DNA from: Haematococcus lacustris
Lineage: Eukaryota > Chlorophyta > Chlorophyceae > Chlamydomonadales > Haematococcaceae
DNA length: 64,000 nt
NCBI GenBank assembly: GCA_030144725.1
Contig: JASKMD010000031.1
Coordinates: forward strand, 5,540,999 to 5,604,998
Direction of reading: 5' to 3'
Shown piece by piece: positions 34,201-44,700 of this stretch. The position numbers and the translations under genes were made by a program. Below the pieces are notes generated by a model. The model saw only the letters and a list, made by a program, of their open reading frames with translations. It was not told the origin of the DNA and ran no database searches. Positions within the stretch are counted from its first letter, which is position 1; each line of letters opens with the position of its first letter.

Positions 34201-37200
34201 GGGCCTGACACAGAGGGGCAAGGCCAGGCAGCTCAGCCACAGAAAAGCAACCAGACGTCAGCAGCCTACCCACACTGATGTCAACTCATACTCACCTGGC
34301 CAACGGGATTGATGAGGTGTGTGTGCACTGGACTGAAGTTGCCCGAGCACTAGAATGCAGCACATGCTGATGACCGACAGGAGCAGCACTCACAACATTA
34401 ACTCCCTCACGAACGTCCCTAGTGCAATACAGTGTGTCTCACTTGTGACCCTGCTCTCACCTGCATATACTTGGCGGCGGCTTCACTGGCTTCGATGGAG
34501 TACTTCTCCCGCTCCTTCTCCAGCTGGTAGATCAGCTTGCTCTGCTTCTGCGCCTCCATCTTGTATCCCTGGATCTCCTGCTCCAGGTTGCGCTTGGTGT
34601 TGTCGTTGATCTTGATCAGGTCCAGCTGCTTCTGGGTCGCGTTCTCAGCCTGTGGGCCACGCAGCCATGATGCGGTCAGGGGCAGCGGTGACCAGGCACA
34701 GAATGGGCCCAGAGTACTAGGTCAGTTTGGGGCTAGGCCTCACTATGGCATTGAGACTGTCAGGGTACAGGCAGCTGAGCCAGACTCACACCAATCTAAG
34801 CCAGACTGACACCAAGCTGTTTGGGCCAGACTGTGTGGGCCAGACACCAAGCCGCAAGTAGGCGATGGGACAGTCAGGGAACACAGAAACTTGCCTAAAC
34901 AAGGCCACTTGTTTGCACAAACCGCCTGTTTGGTTCTCTCATATCACACACATGCCCAGCTGAGCCAGACTGACACCAAGCACAGCACAGCCCACTGCGT
35001 AGTGGGTCCACACCGGGACTGGGGCCTTGGCGGTGGCCATTGCCAGCACACTACATCAGGGCACAGGTACCTGGCTGCGCAGCTTGGTGAGGATGTCTCG
35101 CTCGCGTGTCAGCTCCTCCAGCTTCTTCTTTTCAGTGTCCACCTCCTTGCCGCGTGTGTCCAACTCTGCCTCCAGCCCACTGATCTGCTGCTTCAAGATA
35201 TCACGCTCCTTCTCAAACTGCAGTGGGCAATGGACAGGCAGCAGCCAGCCAGGCGGTCGCAATTGCTTCTCAGCTACAGCATCCAATAGCAGCATCTGCG
35301 TAGCCTTGTAAATCCCTTCACAGCCCATAGCTGAGCTTAACGCAACTTCAGCCCTGGGTGCCAGTGTAGCAGCCACTGTACAACCCTTCAAGGGCCTGGC
35401 GCAGCATCATTTGTCATGTGAAATGCAGCAGCCCTGGGGAAACCCGAGTAGATGCTCAGTGTATGGAACATGCCCCATGCCTCAGTGCTAGTAACCCGCA
35501 GTAGAGAAGCCTACCCAGCCCCACTTTCTGCACATACCCATGCCCTGACCCAGCCATAGCCTGGGTCATGCCCCAACCCCTAGCCCCTTCTTGGCCCCTG
35601 TGGTGCCCCTCTGCTACCCATCATAGCATCAGCCTGGCCCCAGCCCCACCTCAGTGCGCCCATCCTCCAGCTGCTTGATCTTCTTGGCAGTCTGCTCGCG
35701 CAGCCGGTTCACCCGCATGGCCTCCGCCTTGATCTGGCTGATCTCGTCTTCCTTCACCCTCAGCTCCACCTGTGCCAGCCAAGAAACCCAGCACAAAGAA
35801 TGCAGACACATTAGGACAGCTGCAGCTGGACAGTCAAGGGCACAAACGCTGCAGGGTTGCAATGGCTGCTGCATTGCCTAGGATGGTGAAGCAAGTGCCC
35901 TACTGGCCTGGCATGCTAGCCAGGCATAGTGGCCGGTGAGCAGAGGGCATACACGAGCTAGTGGAGGGTGGTGCTGCAGCATGCAGCTATGGGGCACCAA
36001 GGATTTAAGTTGGATGGGCATGCAGGTGACAAACCTAGGTACAGTTTCGTAGACCAGGGAGACCTCAGCACTTCAGGAATCATAGGTGTTCTAAGTGGAG
36101 CTATAAGTTTGCAAGAACGCCAGCTAGTCCACTAGGAGCAGAGCCAGACTGCTGGCGACTGTGCAAGTGCACACTGACCACACCTGCGCACCTGCTTCTG
36201 GGAGTTGTCGGCGAGCAGCTGTGTGTTTGTGTGGATCTGCTCCTCCAGGTCGTGGTGCAGCTTCTGCACCTTCTCATTCAGCTGATTGTACTCCTTCTGG
36301 ATCTTCTCTGTGTTGTACTTGGCATCACGCATCATGCCTTCCAGCCGCTGCAACCAAACATGAGGCAGGGAGTGGTGGAGGGTTAGGGAGACGGCCAGGA
36401 GGTAGGGAGCTAGGGAGCTAGTGCTAGCTAGTGCTAGGGAGCCCAGGATGAGTGCCTGGCATTGAGGGGCCTGAGTGTGGTTGTCTGCCTGTTCCATCCA
36501 GTGTGTTGCGCACATAGCTGCTGCTTTGCTACACTGTGGGAGCAGAGCTGAGAGAGGCCGCCAGCACCGTAGCCAGGGGTAGGCCTGCACTCAGCACCTG
36601 GGTGCCCCTGCTGCACTTCCCGCTGCGCCGCCCACTGCGCTGCTGCTCTGTCATGAGTCGGTGAATACATGATAGTACCGGGATCACAGCCTGCCTGTCT
36701 ACTGCATCAGACCAGCACCACGGGTTGAAGCATATGGTGTATGATGTCAAGACCGTGCGGCAGCTGGGCCAGGCTGCCAGTCACTGCAGCCTGGGCCCCA
36801 GAGCAGACTCAGTGACCTGCACTGCAGCTGAGCTGGGCTGCCCTACCGCACCCCAGGCCTACACAGCCGTCGCTGGACCTGTGACCGTTTCCAGAATTGC
36901 TAAGTCCTGCTCTGCACCCTCAGAGGTCTCACCTGAACAGATTCCTCTGTCACCGCCACCTGCTGCTGCTTGGCTTTGATCTCGCTCTGCCTAGCCTCCA
37001 GGCTGACGCGCAGCTCCTTCATCTCCTTCTCCATGCGCTCCTTCTTGCGCGCCTCCCGCTCCGCCTCCATCTTCTTTTCGGCCACCAGCTCACGCAAGGC
37101 GCTGATGTCCGACTCCAATGACAGCTTGCCATTCTCAGCAGTCCGCAGCTTCTCCTGTGAAGGAGAGAGTTGAGACGGCAACAGGAAGGGGCAGGTCAGC

Positions 37201-39005
37201 ACTGGCTGCTGTTACCCTGCGATGCCTGCCTCCTGGAGGTGCAGTGACCAGCCATTTCGGGGCATGATGTAGTGCCCAGTAGTGGCCCCACGCAAGCCAC
37301 CACAGGCCCCATGTAGCCAGGCAGCCACACAGCGAGCAGCCTCAGAGCCAGGGCCCAGCACTACCCTGCCAGCCAAGCCCACCAAGGGCAAAGTCAAGGC
37401 CAAGGGAAAGGCTGCTGAAAGCCATGCCAGCACCACAGCCAGGCAGGTGGCTGGACAGGGACTGCAATGCTGCTCTGAACATGCAGCGCATTGGGGAGAG
37501 CAGGTGGCGCCCACTGGTGTCGTGCTACTGGCCACAGCAGGGAAAGCTGCCAGCCAGGGGCAAGGAGTACCCTGAGATGGGCTACAAGCGGCTGCGAGAC
37601 ATGCCACCCAAGACCCAGCAGTAGCAGCAGCCTGCTGGTGCACAGTAATGTGAGCACCCTATCTTGAGTTGACATTAGCTTACAATCAGTGCATGTTTTA
37701 CATGCCAACTCTACACAATAGCCTTCACGGGTCAGGCAATTACGTAGGTGGTAGGCGGCCATGCCCATGTGTATGCCATGTGCATGACATGTGCATGGAA
37801 ACTCCACACAGACAACACCGTTTTGTTGTGGACCACGCCTAGTGGTCTACGTCAAGGTGGGCCTTAGTGAGGGTCAAGGTGCTGTTACCCTGCAGCTGTG
37901 ACCCTGCAGCCTGGCCACTATGACTCATTCCATTTGGTTTGGAACAGCATGGTTGAAGGTGACGCAGGGAGCGTGCAGATGCAGTTCCATTGCTAGCAGC
38001 GGGGGCAGGTAGTCAAGGCTGCGGAGCTCACGCATGAGCCCAGGTGCTGCCAAGGCTTCGCTTCATCACTTGCCGCTGGCTATTCGCCGGTATTGGCTGT
38101 TAGCTGCTAGCTCTGCTGTAGACATCGCTCGAGTTGCAGAACCTGGTAGAGTAGTTGATGGGCTGCTGGTCAACTGGCGACCATACCAGCTAATGCTTAC
38201 TCAATGCTGGCCGCTGGTGCCCATCTGCCTTGTATGCAGCTAAGGTCAGTGTGGCAATGGAGCCACCAGGCTGGGCGGCAGGTGCATACCTGTGTCTCCA
38301 TCATCTCGACCCGCAGCGCCATGATCTGGTCCACCTGCTGGTCACGCTCCCTGACCAGCTCCTCCTTCTGCTTCAGCAGGTCATTCAGTGTAGACTCCTC
38401 TCCCAAAGCTAGGCCTGACCCCTGCTCCACCAGGCGGGTCAGGTTGGCAATTTCCATCTTCAGCTGCTGAATGGTCTCCTTAGCTTTGGCCTCCTTTTCG
38501 TGGCTGGCATCCACCATCTTCCAAGCCTTTTCAATCTCCTTTTTCAATGCTGAAATGGTGCCCTGGTCCTCTTCATTCAGCTTCAAGGCGGTCTGGACTT
38601 TGGCTGCATTGGCTACAATCTCAGCATTCAGCTCTCGGCAGCGCTTGATAAGCCGGATCTCGCTCTCTGCACATGGGGGGTGCAGTCAGGGAGGGGACCC
38701 AGGTGTGGGTGCTGGCCCTGTCACCGTGGACATGTACCTGGCTAAGGGGAACCTTTGCACCCCTACCATGAGACTTTTTCAACGCCCTGTGTAGCTTCTC
38801 ATACTCCACGCGAAACCGCTCCAAGCTTTTGTCCCCGACCAGTTCTTGCAGTACCTACGTTGCATGACAAGACGGTTATCTAAGCCCTGCGGGTCGCAGA
38901 CGCGGCGCATAAACATGCACTCGCCTCCTGGAACTCCTTTTCTAAGGTCTCGTATGCCCTGTTGTTGAACCCATCGTCCTTAACAGGCCCATCCACTTCA
39001 GTCAT
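31298..39005 (-). CDS. Cilia- and flagella-associated protein 58 (CFAP58/CCDC147), 14 exons
   Basis: Exons are 39005-38925, 38854-38767, 38666-38290, 37154-36933, 36347-36192, 35769-35650, 35217-35071, 34649-34461, 34204-33932, 33544-33344, 32933-32706, 32391-32239, 31910-31728 and 31489-31298. They join in phase to 869 aa, close to human CFAP58 (872 aa). Nearly the whole protein is coiled coil. Diagnostic stretches are Leu-Val-Gly-Asp-Lys-Ser-Leu-Glu-Arg-Phe in exon 2, Glu-Lys-Ala-Trp-Lys-Met-Val-Asp-Ala-Ser in exon 3 and Leu-Asn-Val-His-Arg-Trp-Arg-Lys-Leu-Glu-Gly in exon 12. CFAP58 is an axonemal coiled-coil protein needed for normal motile cilia. Intron 1 uses a GC donor (GAG|GCGAGT); the others are GT-AG. 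Intron 3 contains a TnpB/Fanzor-like fragment on the opposite strand. Confidence 0.95.
37221..37879 (+). mobile_element. Fragment of a TnpB/Fanzor-carrying element in CFAP58 intron 3
   Basis: The segment lies between two copies of TGCTGTTACCCTGC (37207-37220 and 37880-37893), a 14-bp direct repeat that may be a target duplication. It contains the 3' end of a coding region on the plus strand, opposite to CFAP58, followed by about 250 bp of non-coding sequence. That tail has two neighbouring hairpins: ACAAC/GTTGT around 37813-37829, and GACCAC/GTGGTC (37831-37836 with 37842-37847). TnpB and Fanzor elements often encode their guide RNA at the 3' end, so the hairpins are of interest, but an RNA here is only a guess. 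The element is 5'-truncated. Confidence 0.5.
37277..37624 (+). pseudogene. TnpB/Fanzor-like nuclease, C-terminal remnant with frameshift
   Basis: The last frame (about 37433-37624) reads Gly-Arg-Trp-Leu-Asp-Arg-Asp-Cys-Asn-Ala-Ala-Leu-Asn-Met. The Asp-Arg-Asp-x-Asn-Ala-Ala-x-Asn pattern matches the third RuvC motif of TnpB and the eukaryotic Fanzor proteins. It continues with Arg-Trp-Arg-Pro-Leu and a basic tail ending at TAG 37622-37624. Upstream (37277 onward), a Lys/Pro/Ala-rich linker is open in a different frame, so a frameshift has occurred near 37430, and an in-frame TAG lies near 37269. The first two RuvC motifs are not seen. Assignment rests on one motif plus context. Confidence 0.5.
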
Positions 39006-39487
39006 GGCAGCGCGTGCTGCCGCCTGGCTCGCTGCACTCTTCGGGATTAAAACGACAGGTTGGTTCGGATGGTGCTTTACGTGGGACTAGTGCAGCTATA
39101 GACAGGTATATCTTGTTGCTAATTAAACACTGGCAGCACAAACATGCTTGACGATATTTCGCTAAATGTCACACGCGCGGCCTCGTGCTCAAAGCTGCAC
39201 GCGCGGCCTCGTGCATCAAGTGCAACCGCGTTCAGCTTTGTGCAGCAAATACATACAAGCTACGGCTATGGCGCTGTCTACAAGGTAAGCCGAGTTTCCT
39301 TGCCTTTTTTCAGCAAATACAACAAGCTACGGCTATGGCGCTGTCGCTGTTCCATGTGACCCACTCAATCCATTAGCCGCCCTGCTCATCCAGACATACG
39401 GGTGTCGGTCGAGTGAGACCCAGCCAGCCACCCGACAGCTCCTCGTTTCCCTCCTGCTCCTATCCCCCGGCTCCCACAACTCGTACA
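39006..39487. promoter_or_regulatory. Divergent promoter region between CFAP58 and the Atp1-like gene
   Basis: The two start codons face away from each other across about 480 bp. The region contains short tandem duplications: GCACGCGCGGCCTCGTGC near 39175-39212 and AAGCTACGGCTATGGCGCTG near 39258 and 39321. An ATG at about 39267 followed by a donor-like GTAAGC could instead be a first exon of the plus-strand gene. Confidence 0.4.
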
Positions 39488-40996
39488 ATGCACTTCAGGT
39501 GTGCACAGCAAGTGCCAGGTGTATGTCTAGCCTTGGCTGGTAGTAACTAAGGATACAAATCATTGCTTGCAGAGCCCGGCATGTTTGCGCCAGCCTTGCC
39601 AACTTGGATGAAAGGAGCAAAGAGAGCAATACACGAGTTGCAGATGAAACATACATGCAGGTGAGGTGAGCAGGGCGCCATGGCACAGTCTACCTCAGGT
39701 TGTTGGCTGTGGGCGCTGGCTCAATAGCCACTGCATGCGCGCAGGAGTATGCAGCCATGAAGAGCGAGATGCTCAGTGTGTCTCAAAACGCAGGGGGCAT
39801 CATTGCCACATACCTGTTGGTCACAGTGGATGGCGTTGCTGCCCTGTGCGCCCTGGCTGGGTCAGCTTGTGGCAACCTTTACCTCCGTTTGTTGTGCGCT
39901 GACGTGGACAGCTATGTGCCAGGCAGCAAGATCGCAATGGACGAGGCTTACAAGGTGGTTATCAAGTCCATGCAGTGCCAACACTGCCTGCAGCATTGTA
40001 GGTAACACTAGTGCTGTGACAACAATGCAATATGCCTTACGCTAGCAGTTTTCAGCCAACACGATGGCTACACCGTATGCGAAGGGTGGCAAAGCAGACT
40101 GCCAATGTCCATGCGCCTCTCTGCAGATCGAAGACCCCTTGACTCGCAGCATCGCCAAGGTCTTTGCGGGCTACTCCCATGGCCTGAACCGCCGCCTGCT
40201 GGTGCCAATTGGCCTAGCAGTGGGCGTCGCCGTCTTCAACAAATTGACAGACCAGTCCCTGGACCTGCTGCACCAGGGCTGCGTGCTGCTGGGCTTCTTG
40301 GCATACAAGGCCCCCCTGTTCTTAAGGGTTGTAAAGGACAACTCCCCAAAGGTAAGAAGGCCATATCGCAGCCCAGCAGCGGCTGCAGAATGTGCAGCCA
40401 GGGCTTGGCCATTGCAGTGAACTAGCAGCTGTCATTGATAGCTACACCTGTACGCTACATACATAGGAAGGGACACTGTAAGGTTGTGGCTGGAAGTCAC
40501 AATGGCCTGCTGCTGTGAACCTGCAGAGCTACCAGCAGGAGCAGATGAACCGACCAATCATTGAAAAGTGAGTCACACTTGCCGTTGCAGCCTGGTGCCC
40601 ATGTAAGCATGCCCACATGTCAGGCAATGGCTGGGCTTCCTGAAAGGAGGGCTCAACTGTTACCGTGCTGAGACAGATAGCCGCATTGGTGTCATTGCAC
40701 CATTACATTGCATGACGGTGAACTGCTGCAGGTTTGATGATGAGCTGGATCAGTTTGGGCGGCCTAAGAAGAGCCTGTACAAGATGCCTACTGAGGCCTT
40801 GCCTGACAATGTGGATACCAGCCAGCTCTCTAACCTGGACTTGGAGAACATCACCAGCTTTGAGGATGCAATAAAGGTCCTGAAAGATGCAAGCAGGGCC
40901 GGAACCAATGCCGGTGGCAGCAGCAGTTGGCAAGATGAGGAAAAGACTGGGAGTGGCAGCAGTGAAGGCGGCATTCAGAGGCGTGTGCCCAGATGA
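39488..40996 (+). CDS. ATP synthase protein I (Atp1/CGL160)-like chloroplast membrane protein
   Basis: The model uses exons 39488-39498 (uncertain), 39573-39660, 39745-39954, 40127-40351, 40527-40567 and 40732-40996. They join in phase to about 279 aa, stop TGA 40994-40996. The core has Gly-Gly-Ile-Ile-Ala-Thr-Tyr-Leu-Leu-Val-Thr and Gly-Asn-Leu-Tyr-Leu-Arg-Leu-Leu, then Arg-Arg-Leu-Leu-Val-Pro-Ile-Gly-Leu-Ala. It ends with Gly-Phe-Leu-Ala-Tyr-Lys-Ala-Pro-Leu-Phe: two hydrophobic hairpins separated by a soluble loop. This layout and the Leu-Val-Pro and Ala-Tyr-Lys-Ala signatures resemble the membrane domain of CGL160, which helps assemble the chloroplast ATP synthase. The C-terminal extension (Phe-Asp-Asp-Glu-Leu-Asp-Gln-Phe-Gly-Arg-Pro) is hydrophilic. 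A transit peptide is not evident in this model, so the true start may lie further upstream. Confidence 0.6.
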
Positions 40997-41285
40997 ATTT
41001 GCTCGGTGTGCACCAATGCATGCTGGTAGCTAGCTTAGCAAGCCTAGCTAGCTGCCTCATATATAGTGTGTGTGGCAGCATGTGGATAAGGAGCAGGATG
41101 GACATGCAACAGCTGTACATGCCATAACGACATGATGTGCGGAGAGAGCAGGATCAAGCTGGGCATATTTATTGCTTGTATGGCAGCAATGCGACTGTCA
41201 TGTGCACATTAAACACTGGCAGCACTGGTGGCAGTTGAGGCCGTGCCTCAGTTCACCTCAAGGATACACATGCTTGGTGCTGTTG
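40997..41285. other. 3' flank of the Atp1-like gene
   Basis: Presumed 3' UTR and intergenic DNA up to the left inverted repeat at 41285. No other feature is recognised. Confidence 0.4.
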
Positions 41286-41311
41286 GTCACCCCCGCCATT
41301 CGCGGACCCCC

Positions 41312-41333
41312 TTTTTTTTTTTTTTTTTTTTTT
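41312..41333 (-). other. Poly(A) tail of the LINE (22 T on the plus strand)
   Basis: An uninterrupted T run directly follows the left 27-bp terminal repeat and precedes the 3' UTR of ORF2. It fixes the 3' end and orientation of the retrotransposon. Confidence 0.9.
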
Positions 41334-41743
41334 AAAGGAGGAGAGTTACAGAGGAAGATAAGGAACCAATACCGCACTAGGTGAGAGTTTAGGAGAGGAA
41401 TCCGTCAGAGGAGAGAAATACAGGCAAAACCAAGCGACAAGACCACACAAGACAGGAGTCGAAGACTTGAAGGCCCCCAAAAGACACCAGCCCTCCTACT
41501 ACACGCTAACGAGAAAACGACCCATCCACCCGATCCAGCCCCCGAAGAAACCCCACCCGCGAGGGCAACCCCCACCCGCGAGAGCTCCCCCTAGCTACCC
41601 AAGGGGCAAAAAGACAGCGCCCCTCTTCCCTTTCCCTCCCATCCCCATCCCAACCACCCCAGCGCTCTAAACTACCTAGCCTAAACAAGAAACAGGCACT
41701 ACTCCCACTCCCATACCCTATCCCCCCGTACGGGCAACAGCCC

Positions 41744-44700
41744 CTAGCCGGGCTCCGCTGCGGCGCCTAGGATGGGGGGGGCGGGCACAGGCCACTGCAA
41801 CGACAGGCGCACAACCAGCTCCCCCTGCTGCCGCTGAAACCACCCTCCCGACGCTGCAGGCCACAGGCTCGCGAATTTCCTCTCATCTAGCCGCGGGTCT
41901 CTCCCCTTGAACCACGTGGACGGGACGGCGCCGCCCAGCCCCACCCGGATGTCCCTACCCACCCGGTACCAGTCCCGCTGCACCGCCGACGATAGGGTGA
42001 AGATGACTCCCTGCGCCACCCGATGGGCGAGCGACTGTGGCTGTAGCGCTGCGGCTGGGCCCAAGCTCCGGATGCGCCACACCGACCCCAAGTAGGCCAC
42101 GCGTAGGCGCAGCCACAGGTGGGCATCGGGGGGCTGAAAGGGGCCAGCCTCGCTGAGCGTAGGGCGCCCGCTGAGGAGCAAGAGAGCGTCGCTTGAGGGA
42201 GGGCGGGTGCCTGTGAGGCGGCCGTACACGTCCAGCACCCACTCCCAAGCGGGAGCCACGGAGGGACAGGTAAGAAAGGCATGGGTGAGTGTCTCTAGGG
42301 GTCCCAACTGGCAGAGGCGACAGGCTGAAGAAGCAGGGGCCGCAGCTTCTTTCAGGATGTGGCCCCACATGGCCCCCACCATGAGGCTCCCGTGCAGCAC
42401 CCGCCACGCCACAATGACATGCTCCCGGCGGAGGGTGGGGTCCAGCAGCTCCTGCCACACCTCTAGGCAAGGCTGGCCGGCTTGGGCTGAGCGGGCTAGT
42501 TCATCAACCATGCCATCCAGAGCTCCATGCCCGGCAGCTGGCAGCGCGCCTACCCGCCTGTTGCCGCCGTGCCTGCCCCCCCTTCCCCGTTGGAGCTGAG
42601 CGTCTAGCTGCCGCTGTGCCCGCTGCACCGCCCTAAGCTCCGGGGTGGGCCGCGGAGGAGGTCTAGCGTTGGTGGCACGCCAACGCGGTGTCTGGCTGCC
42701 CTGCACTTCCTCCGGGAGCAGCTCCTCTACATCCCTGCCCTGCTGCTCCCGCTCCCCCGCTGCCCGCTGCGCTGCCAGGAGGGTGGCGCTATCTAGCCAG
42801 CGCTGCTCCAGGGTCCGAAGGCCAGCTCCAGCGGCGGCTAGCACTTGAGCTGGCTCAGCCCCCGGCAGCGGGCGCGGTCCCCAAAGGGCTGGCCATAGGC
42901 CCCCACTAGCAGGATAGGTGGGGTCGAAGCGGGCCCGCTGTAGCTGCGTGAGGCGCAACCGCGCTGCCTTGACGGTGAGCACCAGGAGGGAGGTGTTGCC
43001 CATGCCCCAAACCTGAGGGTCCAGCTGCACTTGGGACCAAGGGCCGAGCAGCCACTCCTCCCTAGGCCAGGAGGGGGGAGCCTCCCTGCCCGCTGAGCCT
43101 TCCCCCCGTTCCCCGCTGCGATTCCCAGCCCTCCCACGACCCCTGCCCCGACCCCTACCCCTACTGCGCCCAAAACCCTGTGCCCTCCCCCCCCCTATTG
43201 ACTGCCCGTTGTCCCTACCCATACCCTCGTCCCCCACCTGCCCCCCCCTAGGCTCCATCGCTGCAAGGGCAGCTGCCCCCCCCCGCTGCTCCGGGAGCGG
43301 CCGCATGTGGGCCGCACGCTCCTCAAGGGACAGCCGATAGCTGGGCTTGTCCAGGAGCACCACTGCTGCAGCCTGCCACTCCACCCCGGGATGAACCCCT
43401 AGAGCCCCCAAGGGACCCTGCCCTTGAGCGTCCAGAGCCACCAGCCTACCGCTAGGTGATACCCAGTGGGTCGGCCGCTGAGAGGGAACGCGCCGCACCA
43501 GGAAGCCCATCCCGCCCCATGCACACTCCCACTCCGGTGCTGGGAGCTGCCGACCATCCACCACCTGTTGCCACGGCTCCGGCAGGGTAGCCCGCACCAT
43601 GTCAGCCTCCCACCTCACGGCTGCCTGCTGCTCATCTGAGACGAAGGCGGAGCGGGGTCGATGGAGGGCCTCGCGCACGTGCCGTACGTGGGTCCAGCGC
43701 AGGGCCTCAACTGCTAGGGGGTCACTGTAAGGCCTGCCCCGCAGTCTGACCAGCGCGTTGAAGCGCAGCGGCTCCGCCAGCACCGAGAAGTGAGATTGGG
43801 CGGCCGGGGCCACTACGCGGTGGAGCTTGAGCTGTGCAATGGCTGTGACGTGGGCCTGTAGGCGGGGGCTGAGGTTGGGCACAGGGGAGGCTGTGGGGTC
43901 CGTGACTACCCAGGTGCTGAGGCTGTGCTGGGGGTCGGCGAGCAGGCTGTGCAACAGGGGCTGCCACTCCCGGACTCTCGGCGAGAAGAGTTGGGCCACA
44001 GTTTTGGCTAGCATGGCGGTGCTGGTGATCTCCAGGTCTGGCAGCCCCAGTCCACCCTCCCGTCGGGGCATCACACAAGCTGCGTCGTTGGGGTAGAGGC
44101 AGGCCATGTTGGGGCTACGCTCCTGGGGCAGGTCCGAGGCTGCCACAAAGCGCTTGACCGCCTTGCCCATCGCCACTCCGGCTGCAGCCAGGGGTTGCAC
44201 GAACGCCATCTGGTAAATGGCCTTGGAAGCCAGGCATTGCTGCGCCACTTGCACCCGACCCAGCAGGTTAAGACCTTGCGGTCGCCAGGGAAGGGAGGCG
44301 GCCACCATGGCTGCTGCTGCCCCTCCAAAGGCAGCCTCGCTCATGGCGGAGTAGCTAGCTGCCCCGAGAGGCACCCCCAGGTGTCGGACGGGAACGCCCT
44401 GTGGCGCAGGGGGGATGGTCACGGCTCCAGCCCCGGTCCCTGGCCCTGCACCACCCTCTCCCTCACCCGCCCCCTGGCCCTCCCAGCCCTGGCCCCCCCG
44501 CTCCGCCCCGCCCTCGCCCCGGCCCTGCCCTGTGCTCCTAGCCACCACCTCTCCCCCTGCCCCGCCACCTCCCCCCTCCACCTCGGTCCTGCCCCCCTCT
44601 GCTGGGGCAAGCTGGGTAGGGGTGGCAGCAACTGTTGAGGAAGGGGGCACCTGCCTGAGCGACCTGTGCTGCTGACCTCCCTCGCCCAGCCTCTCTCCTC

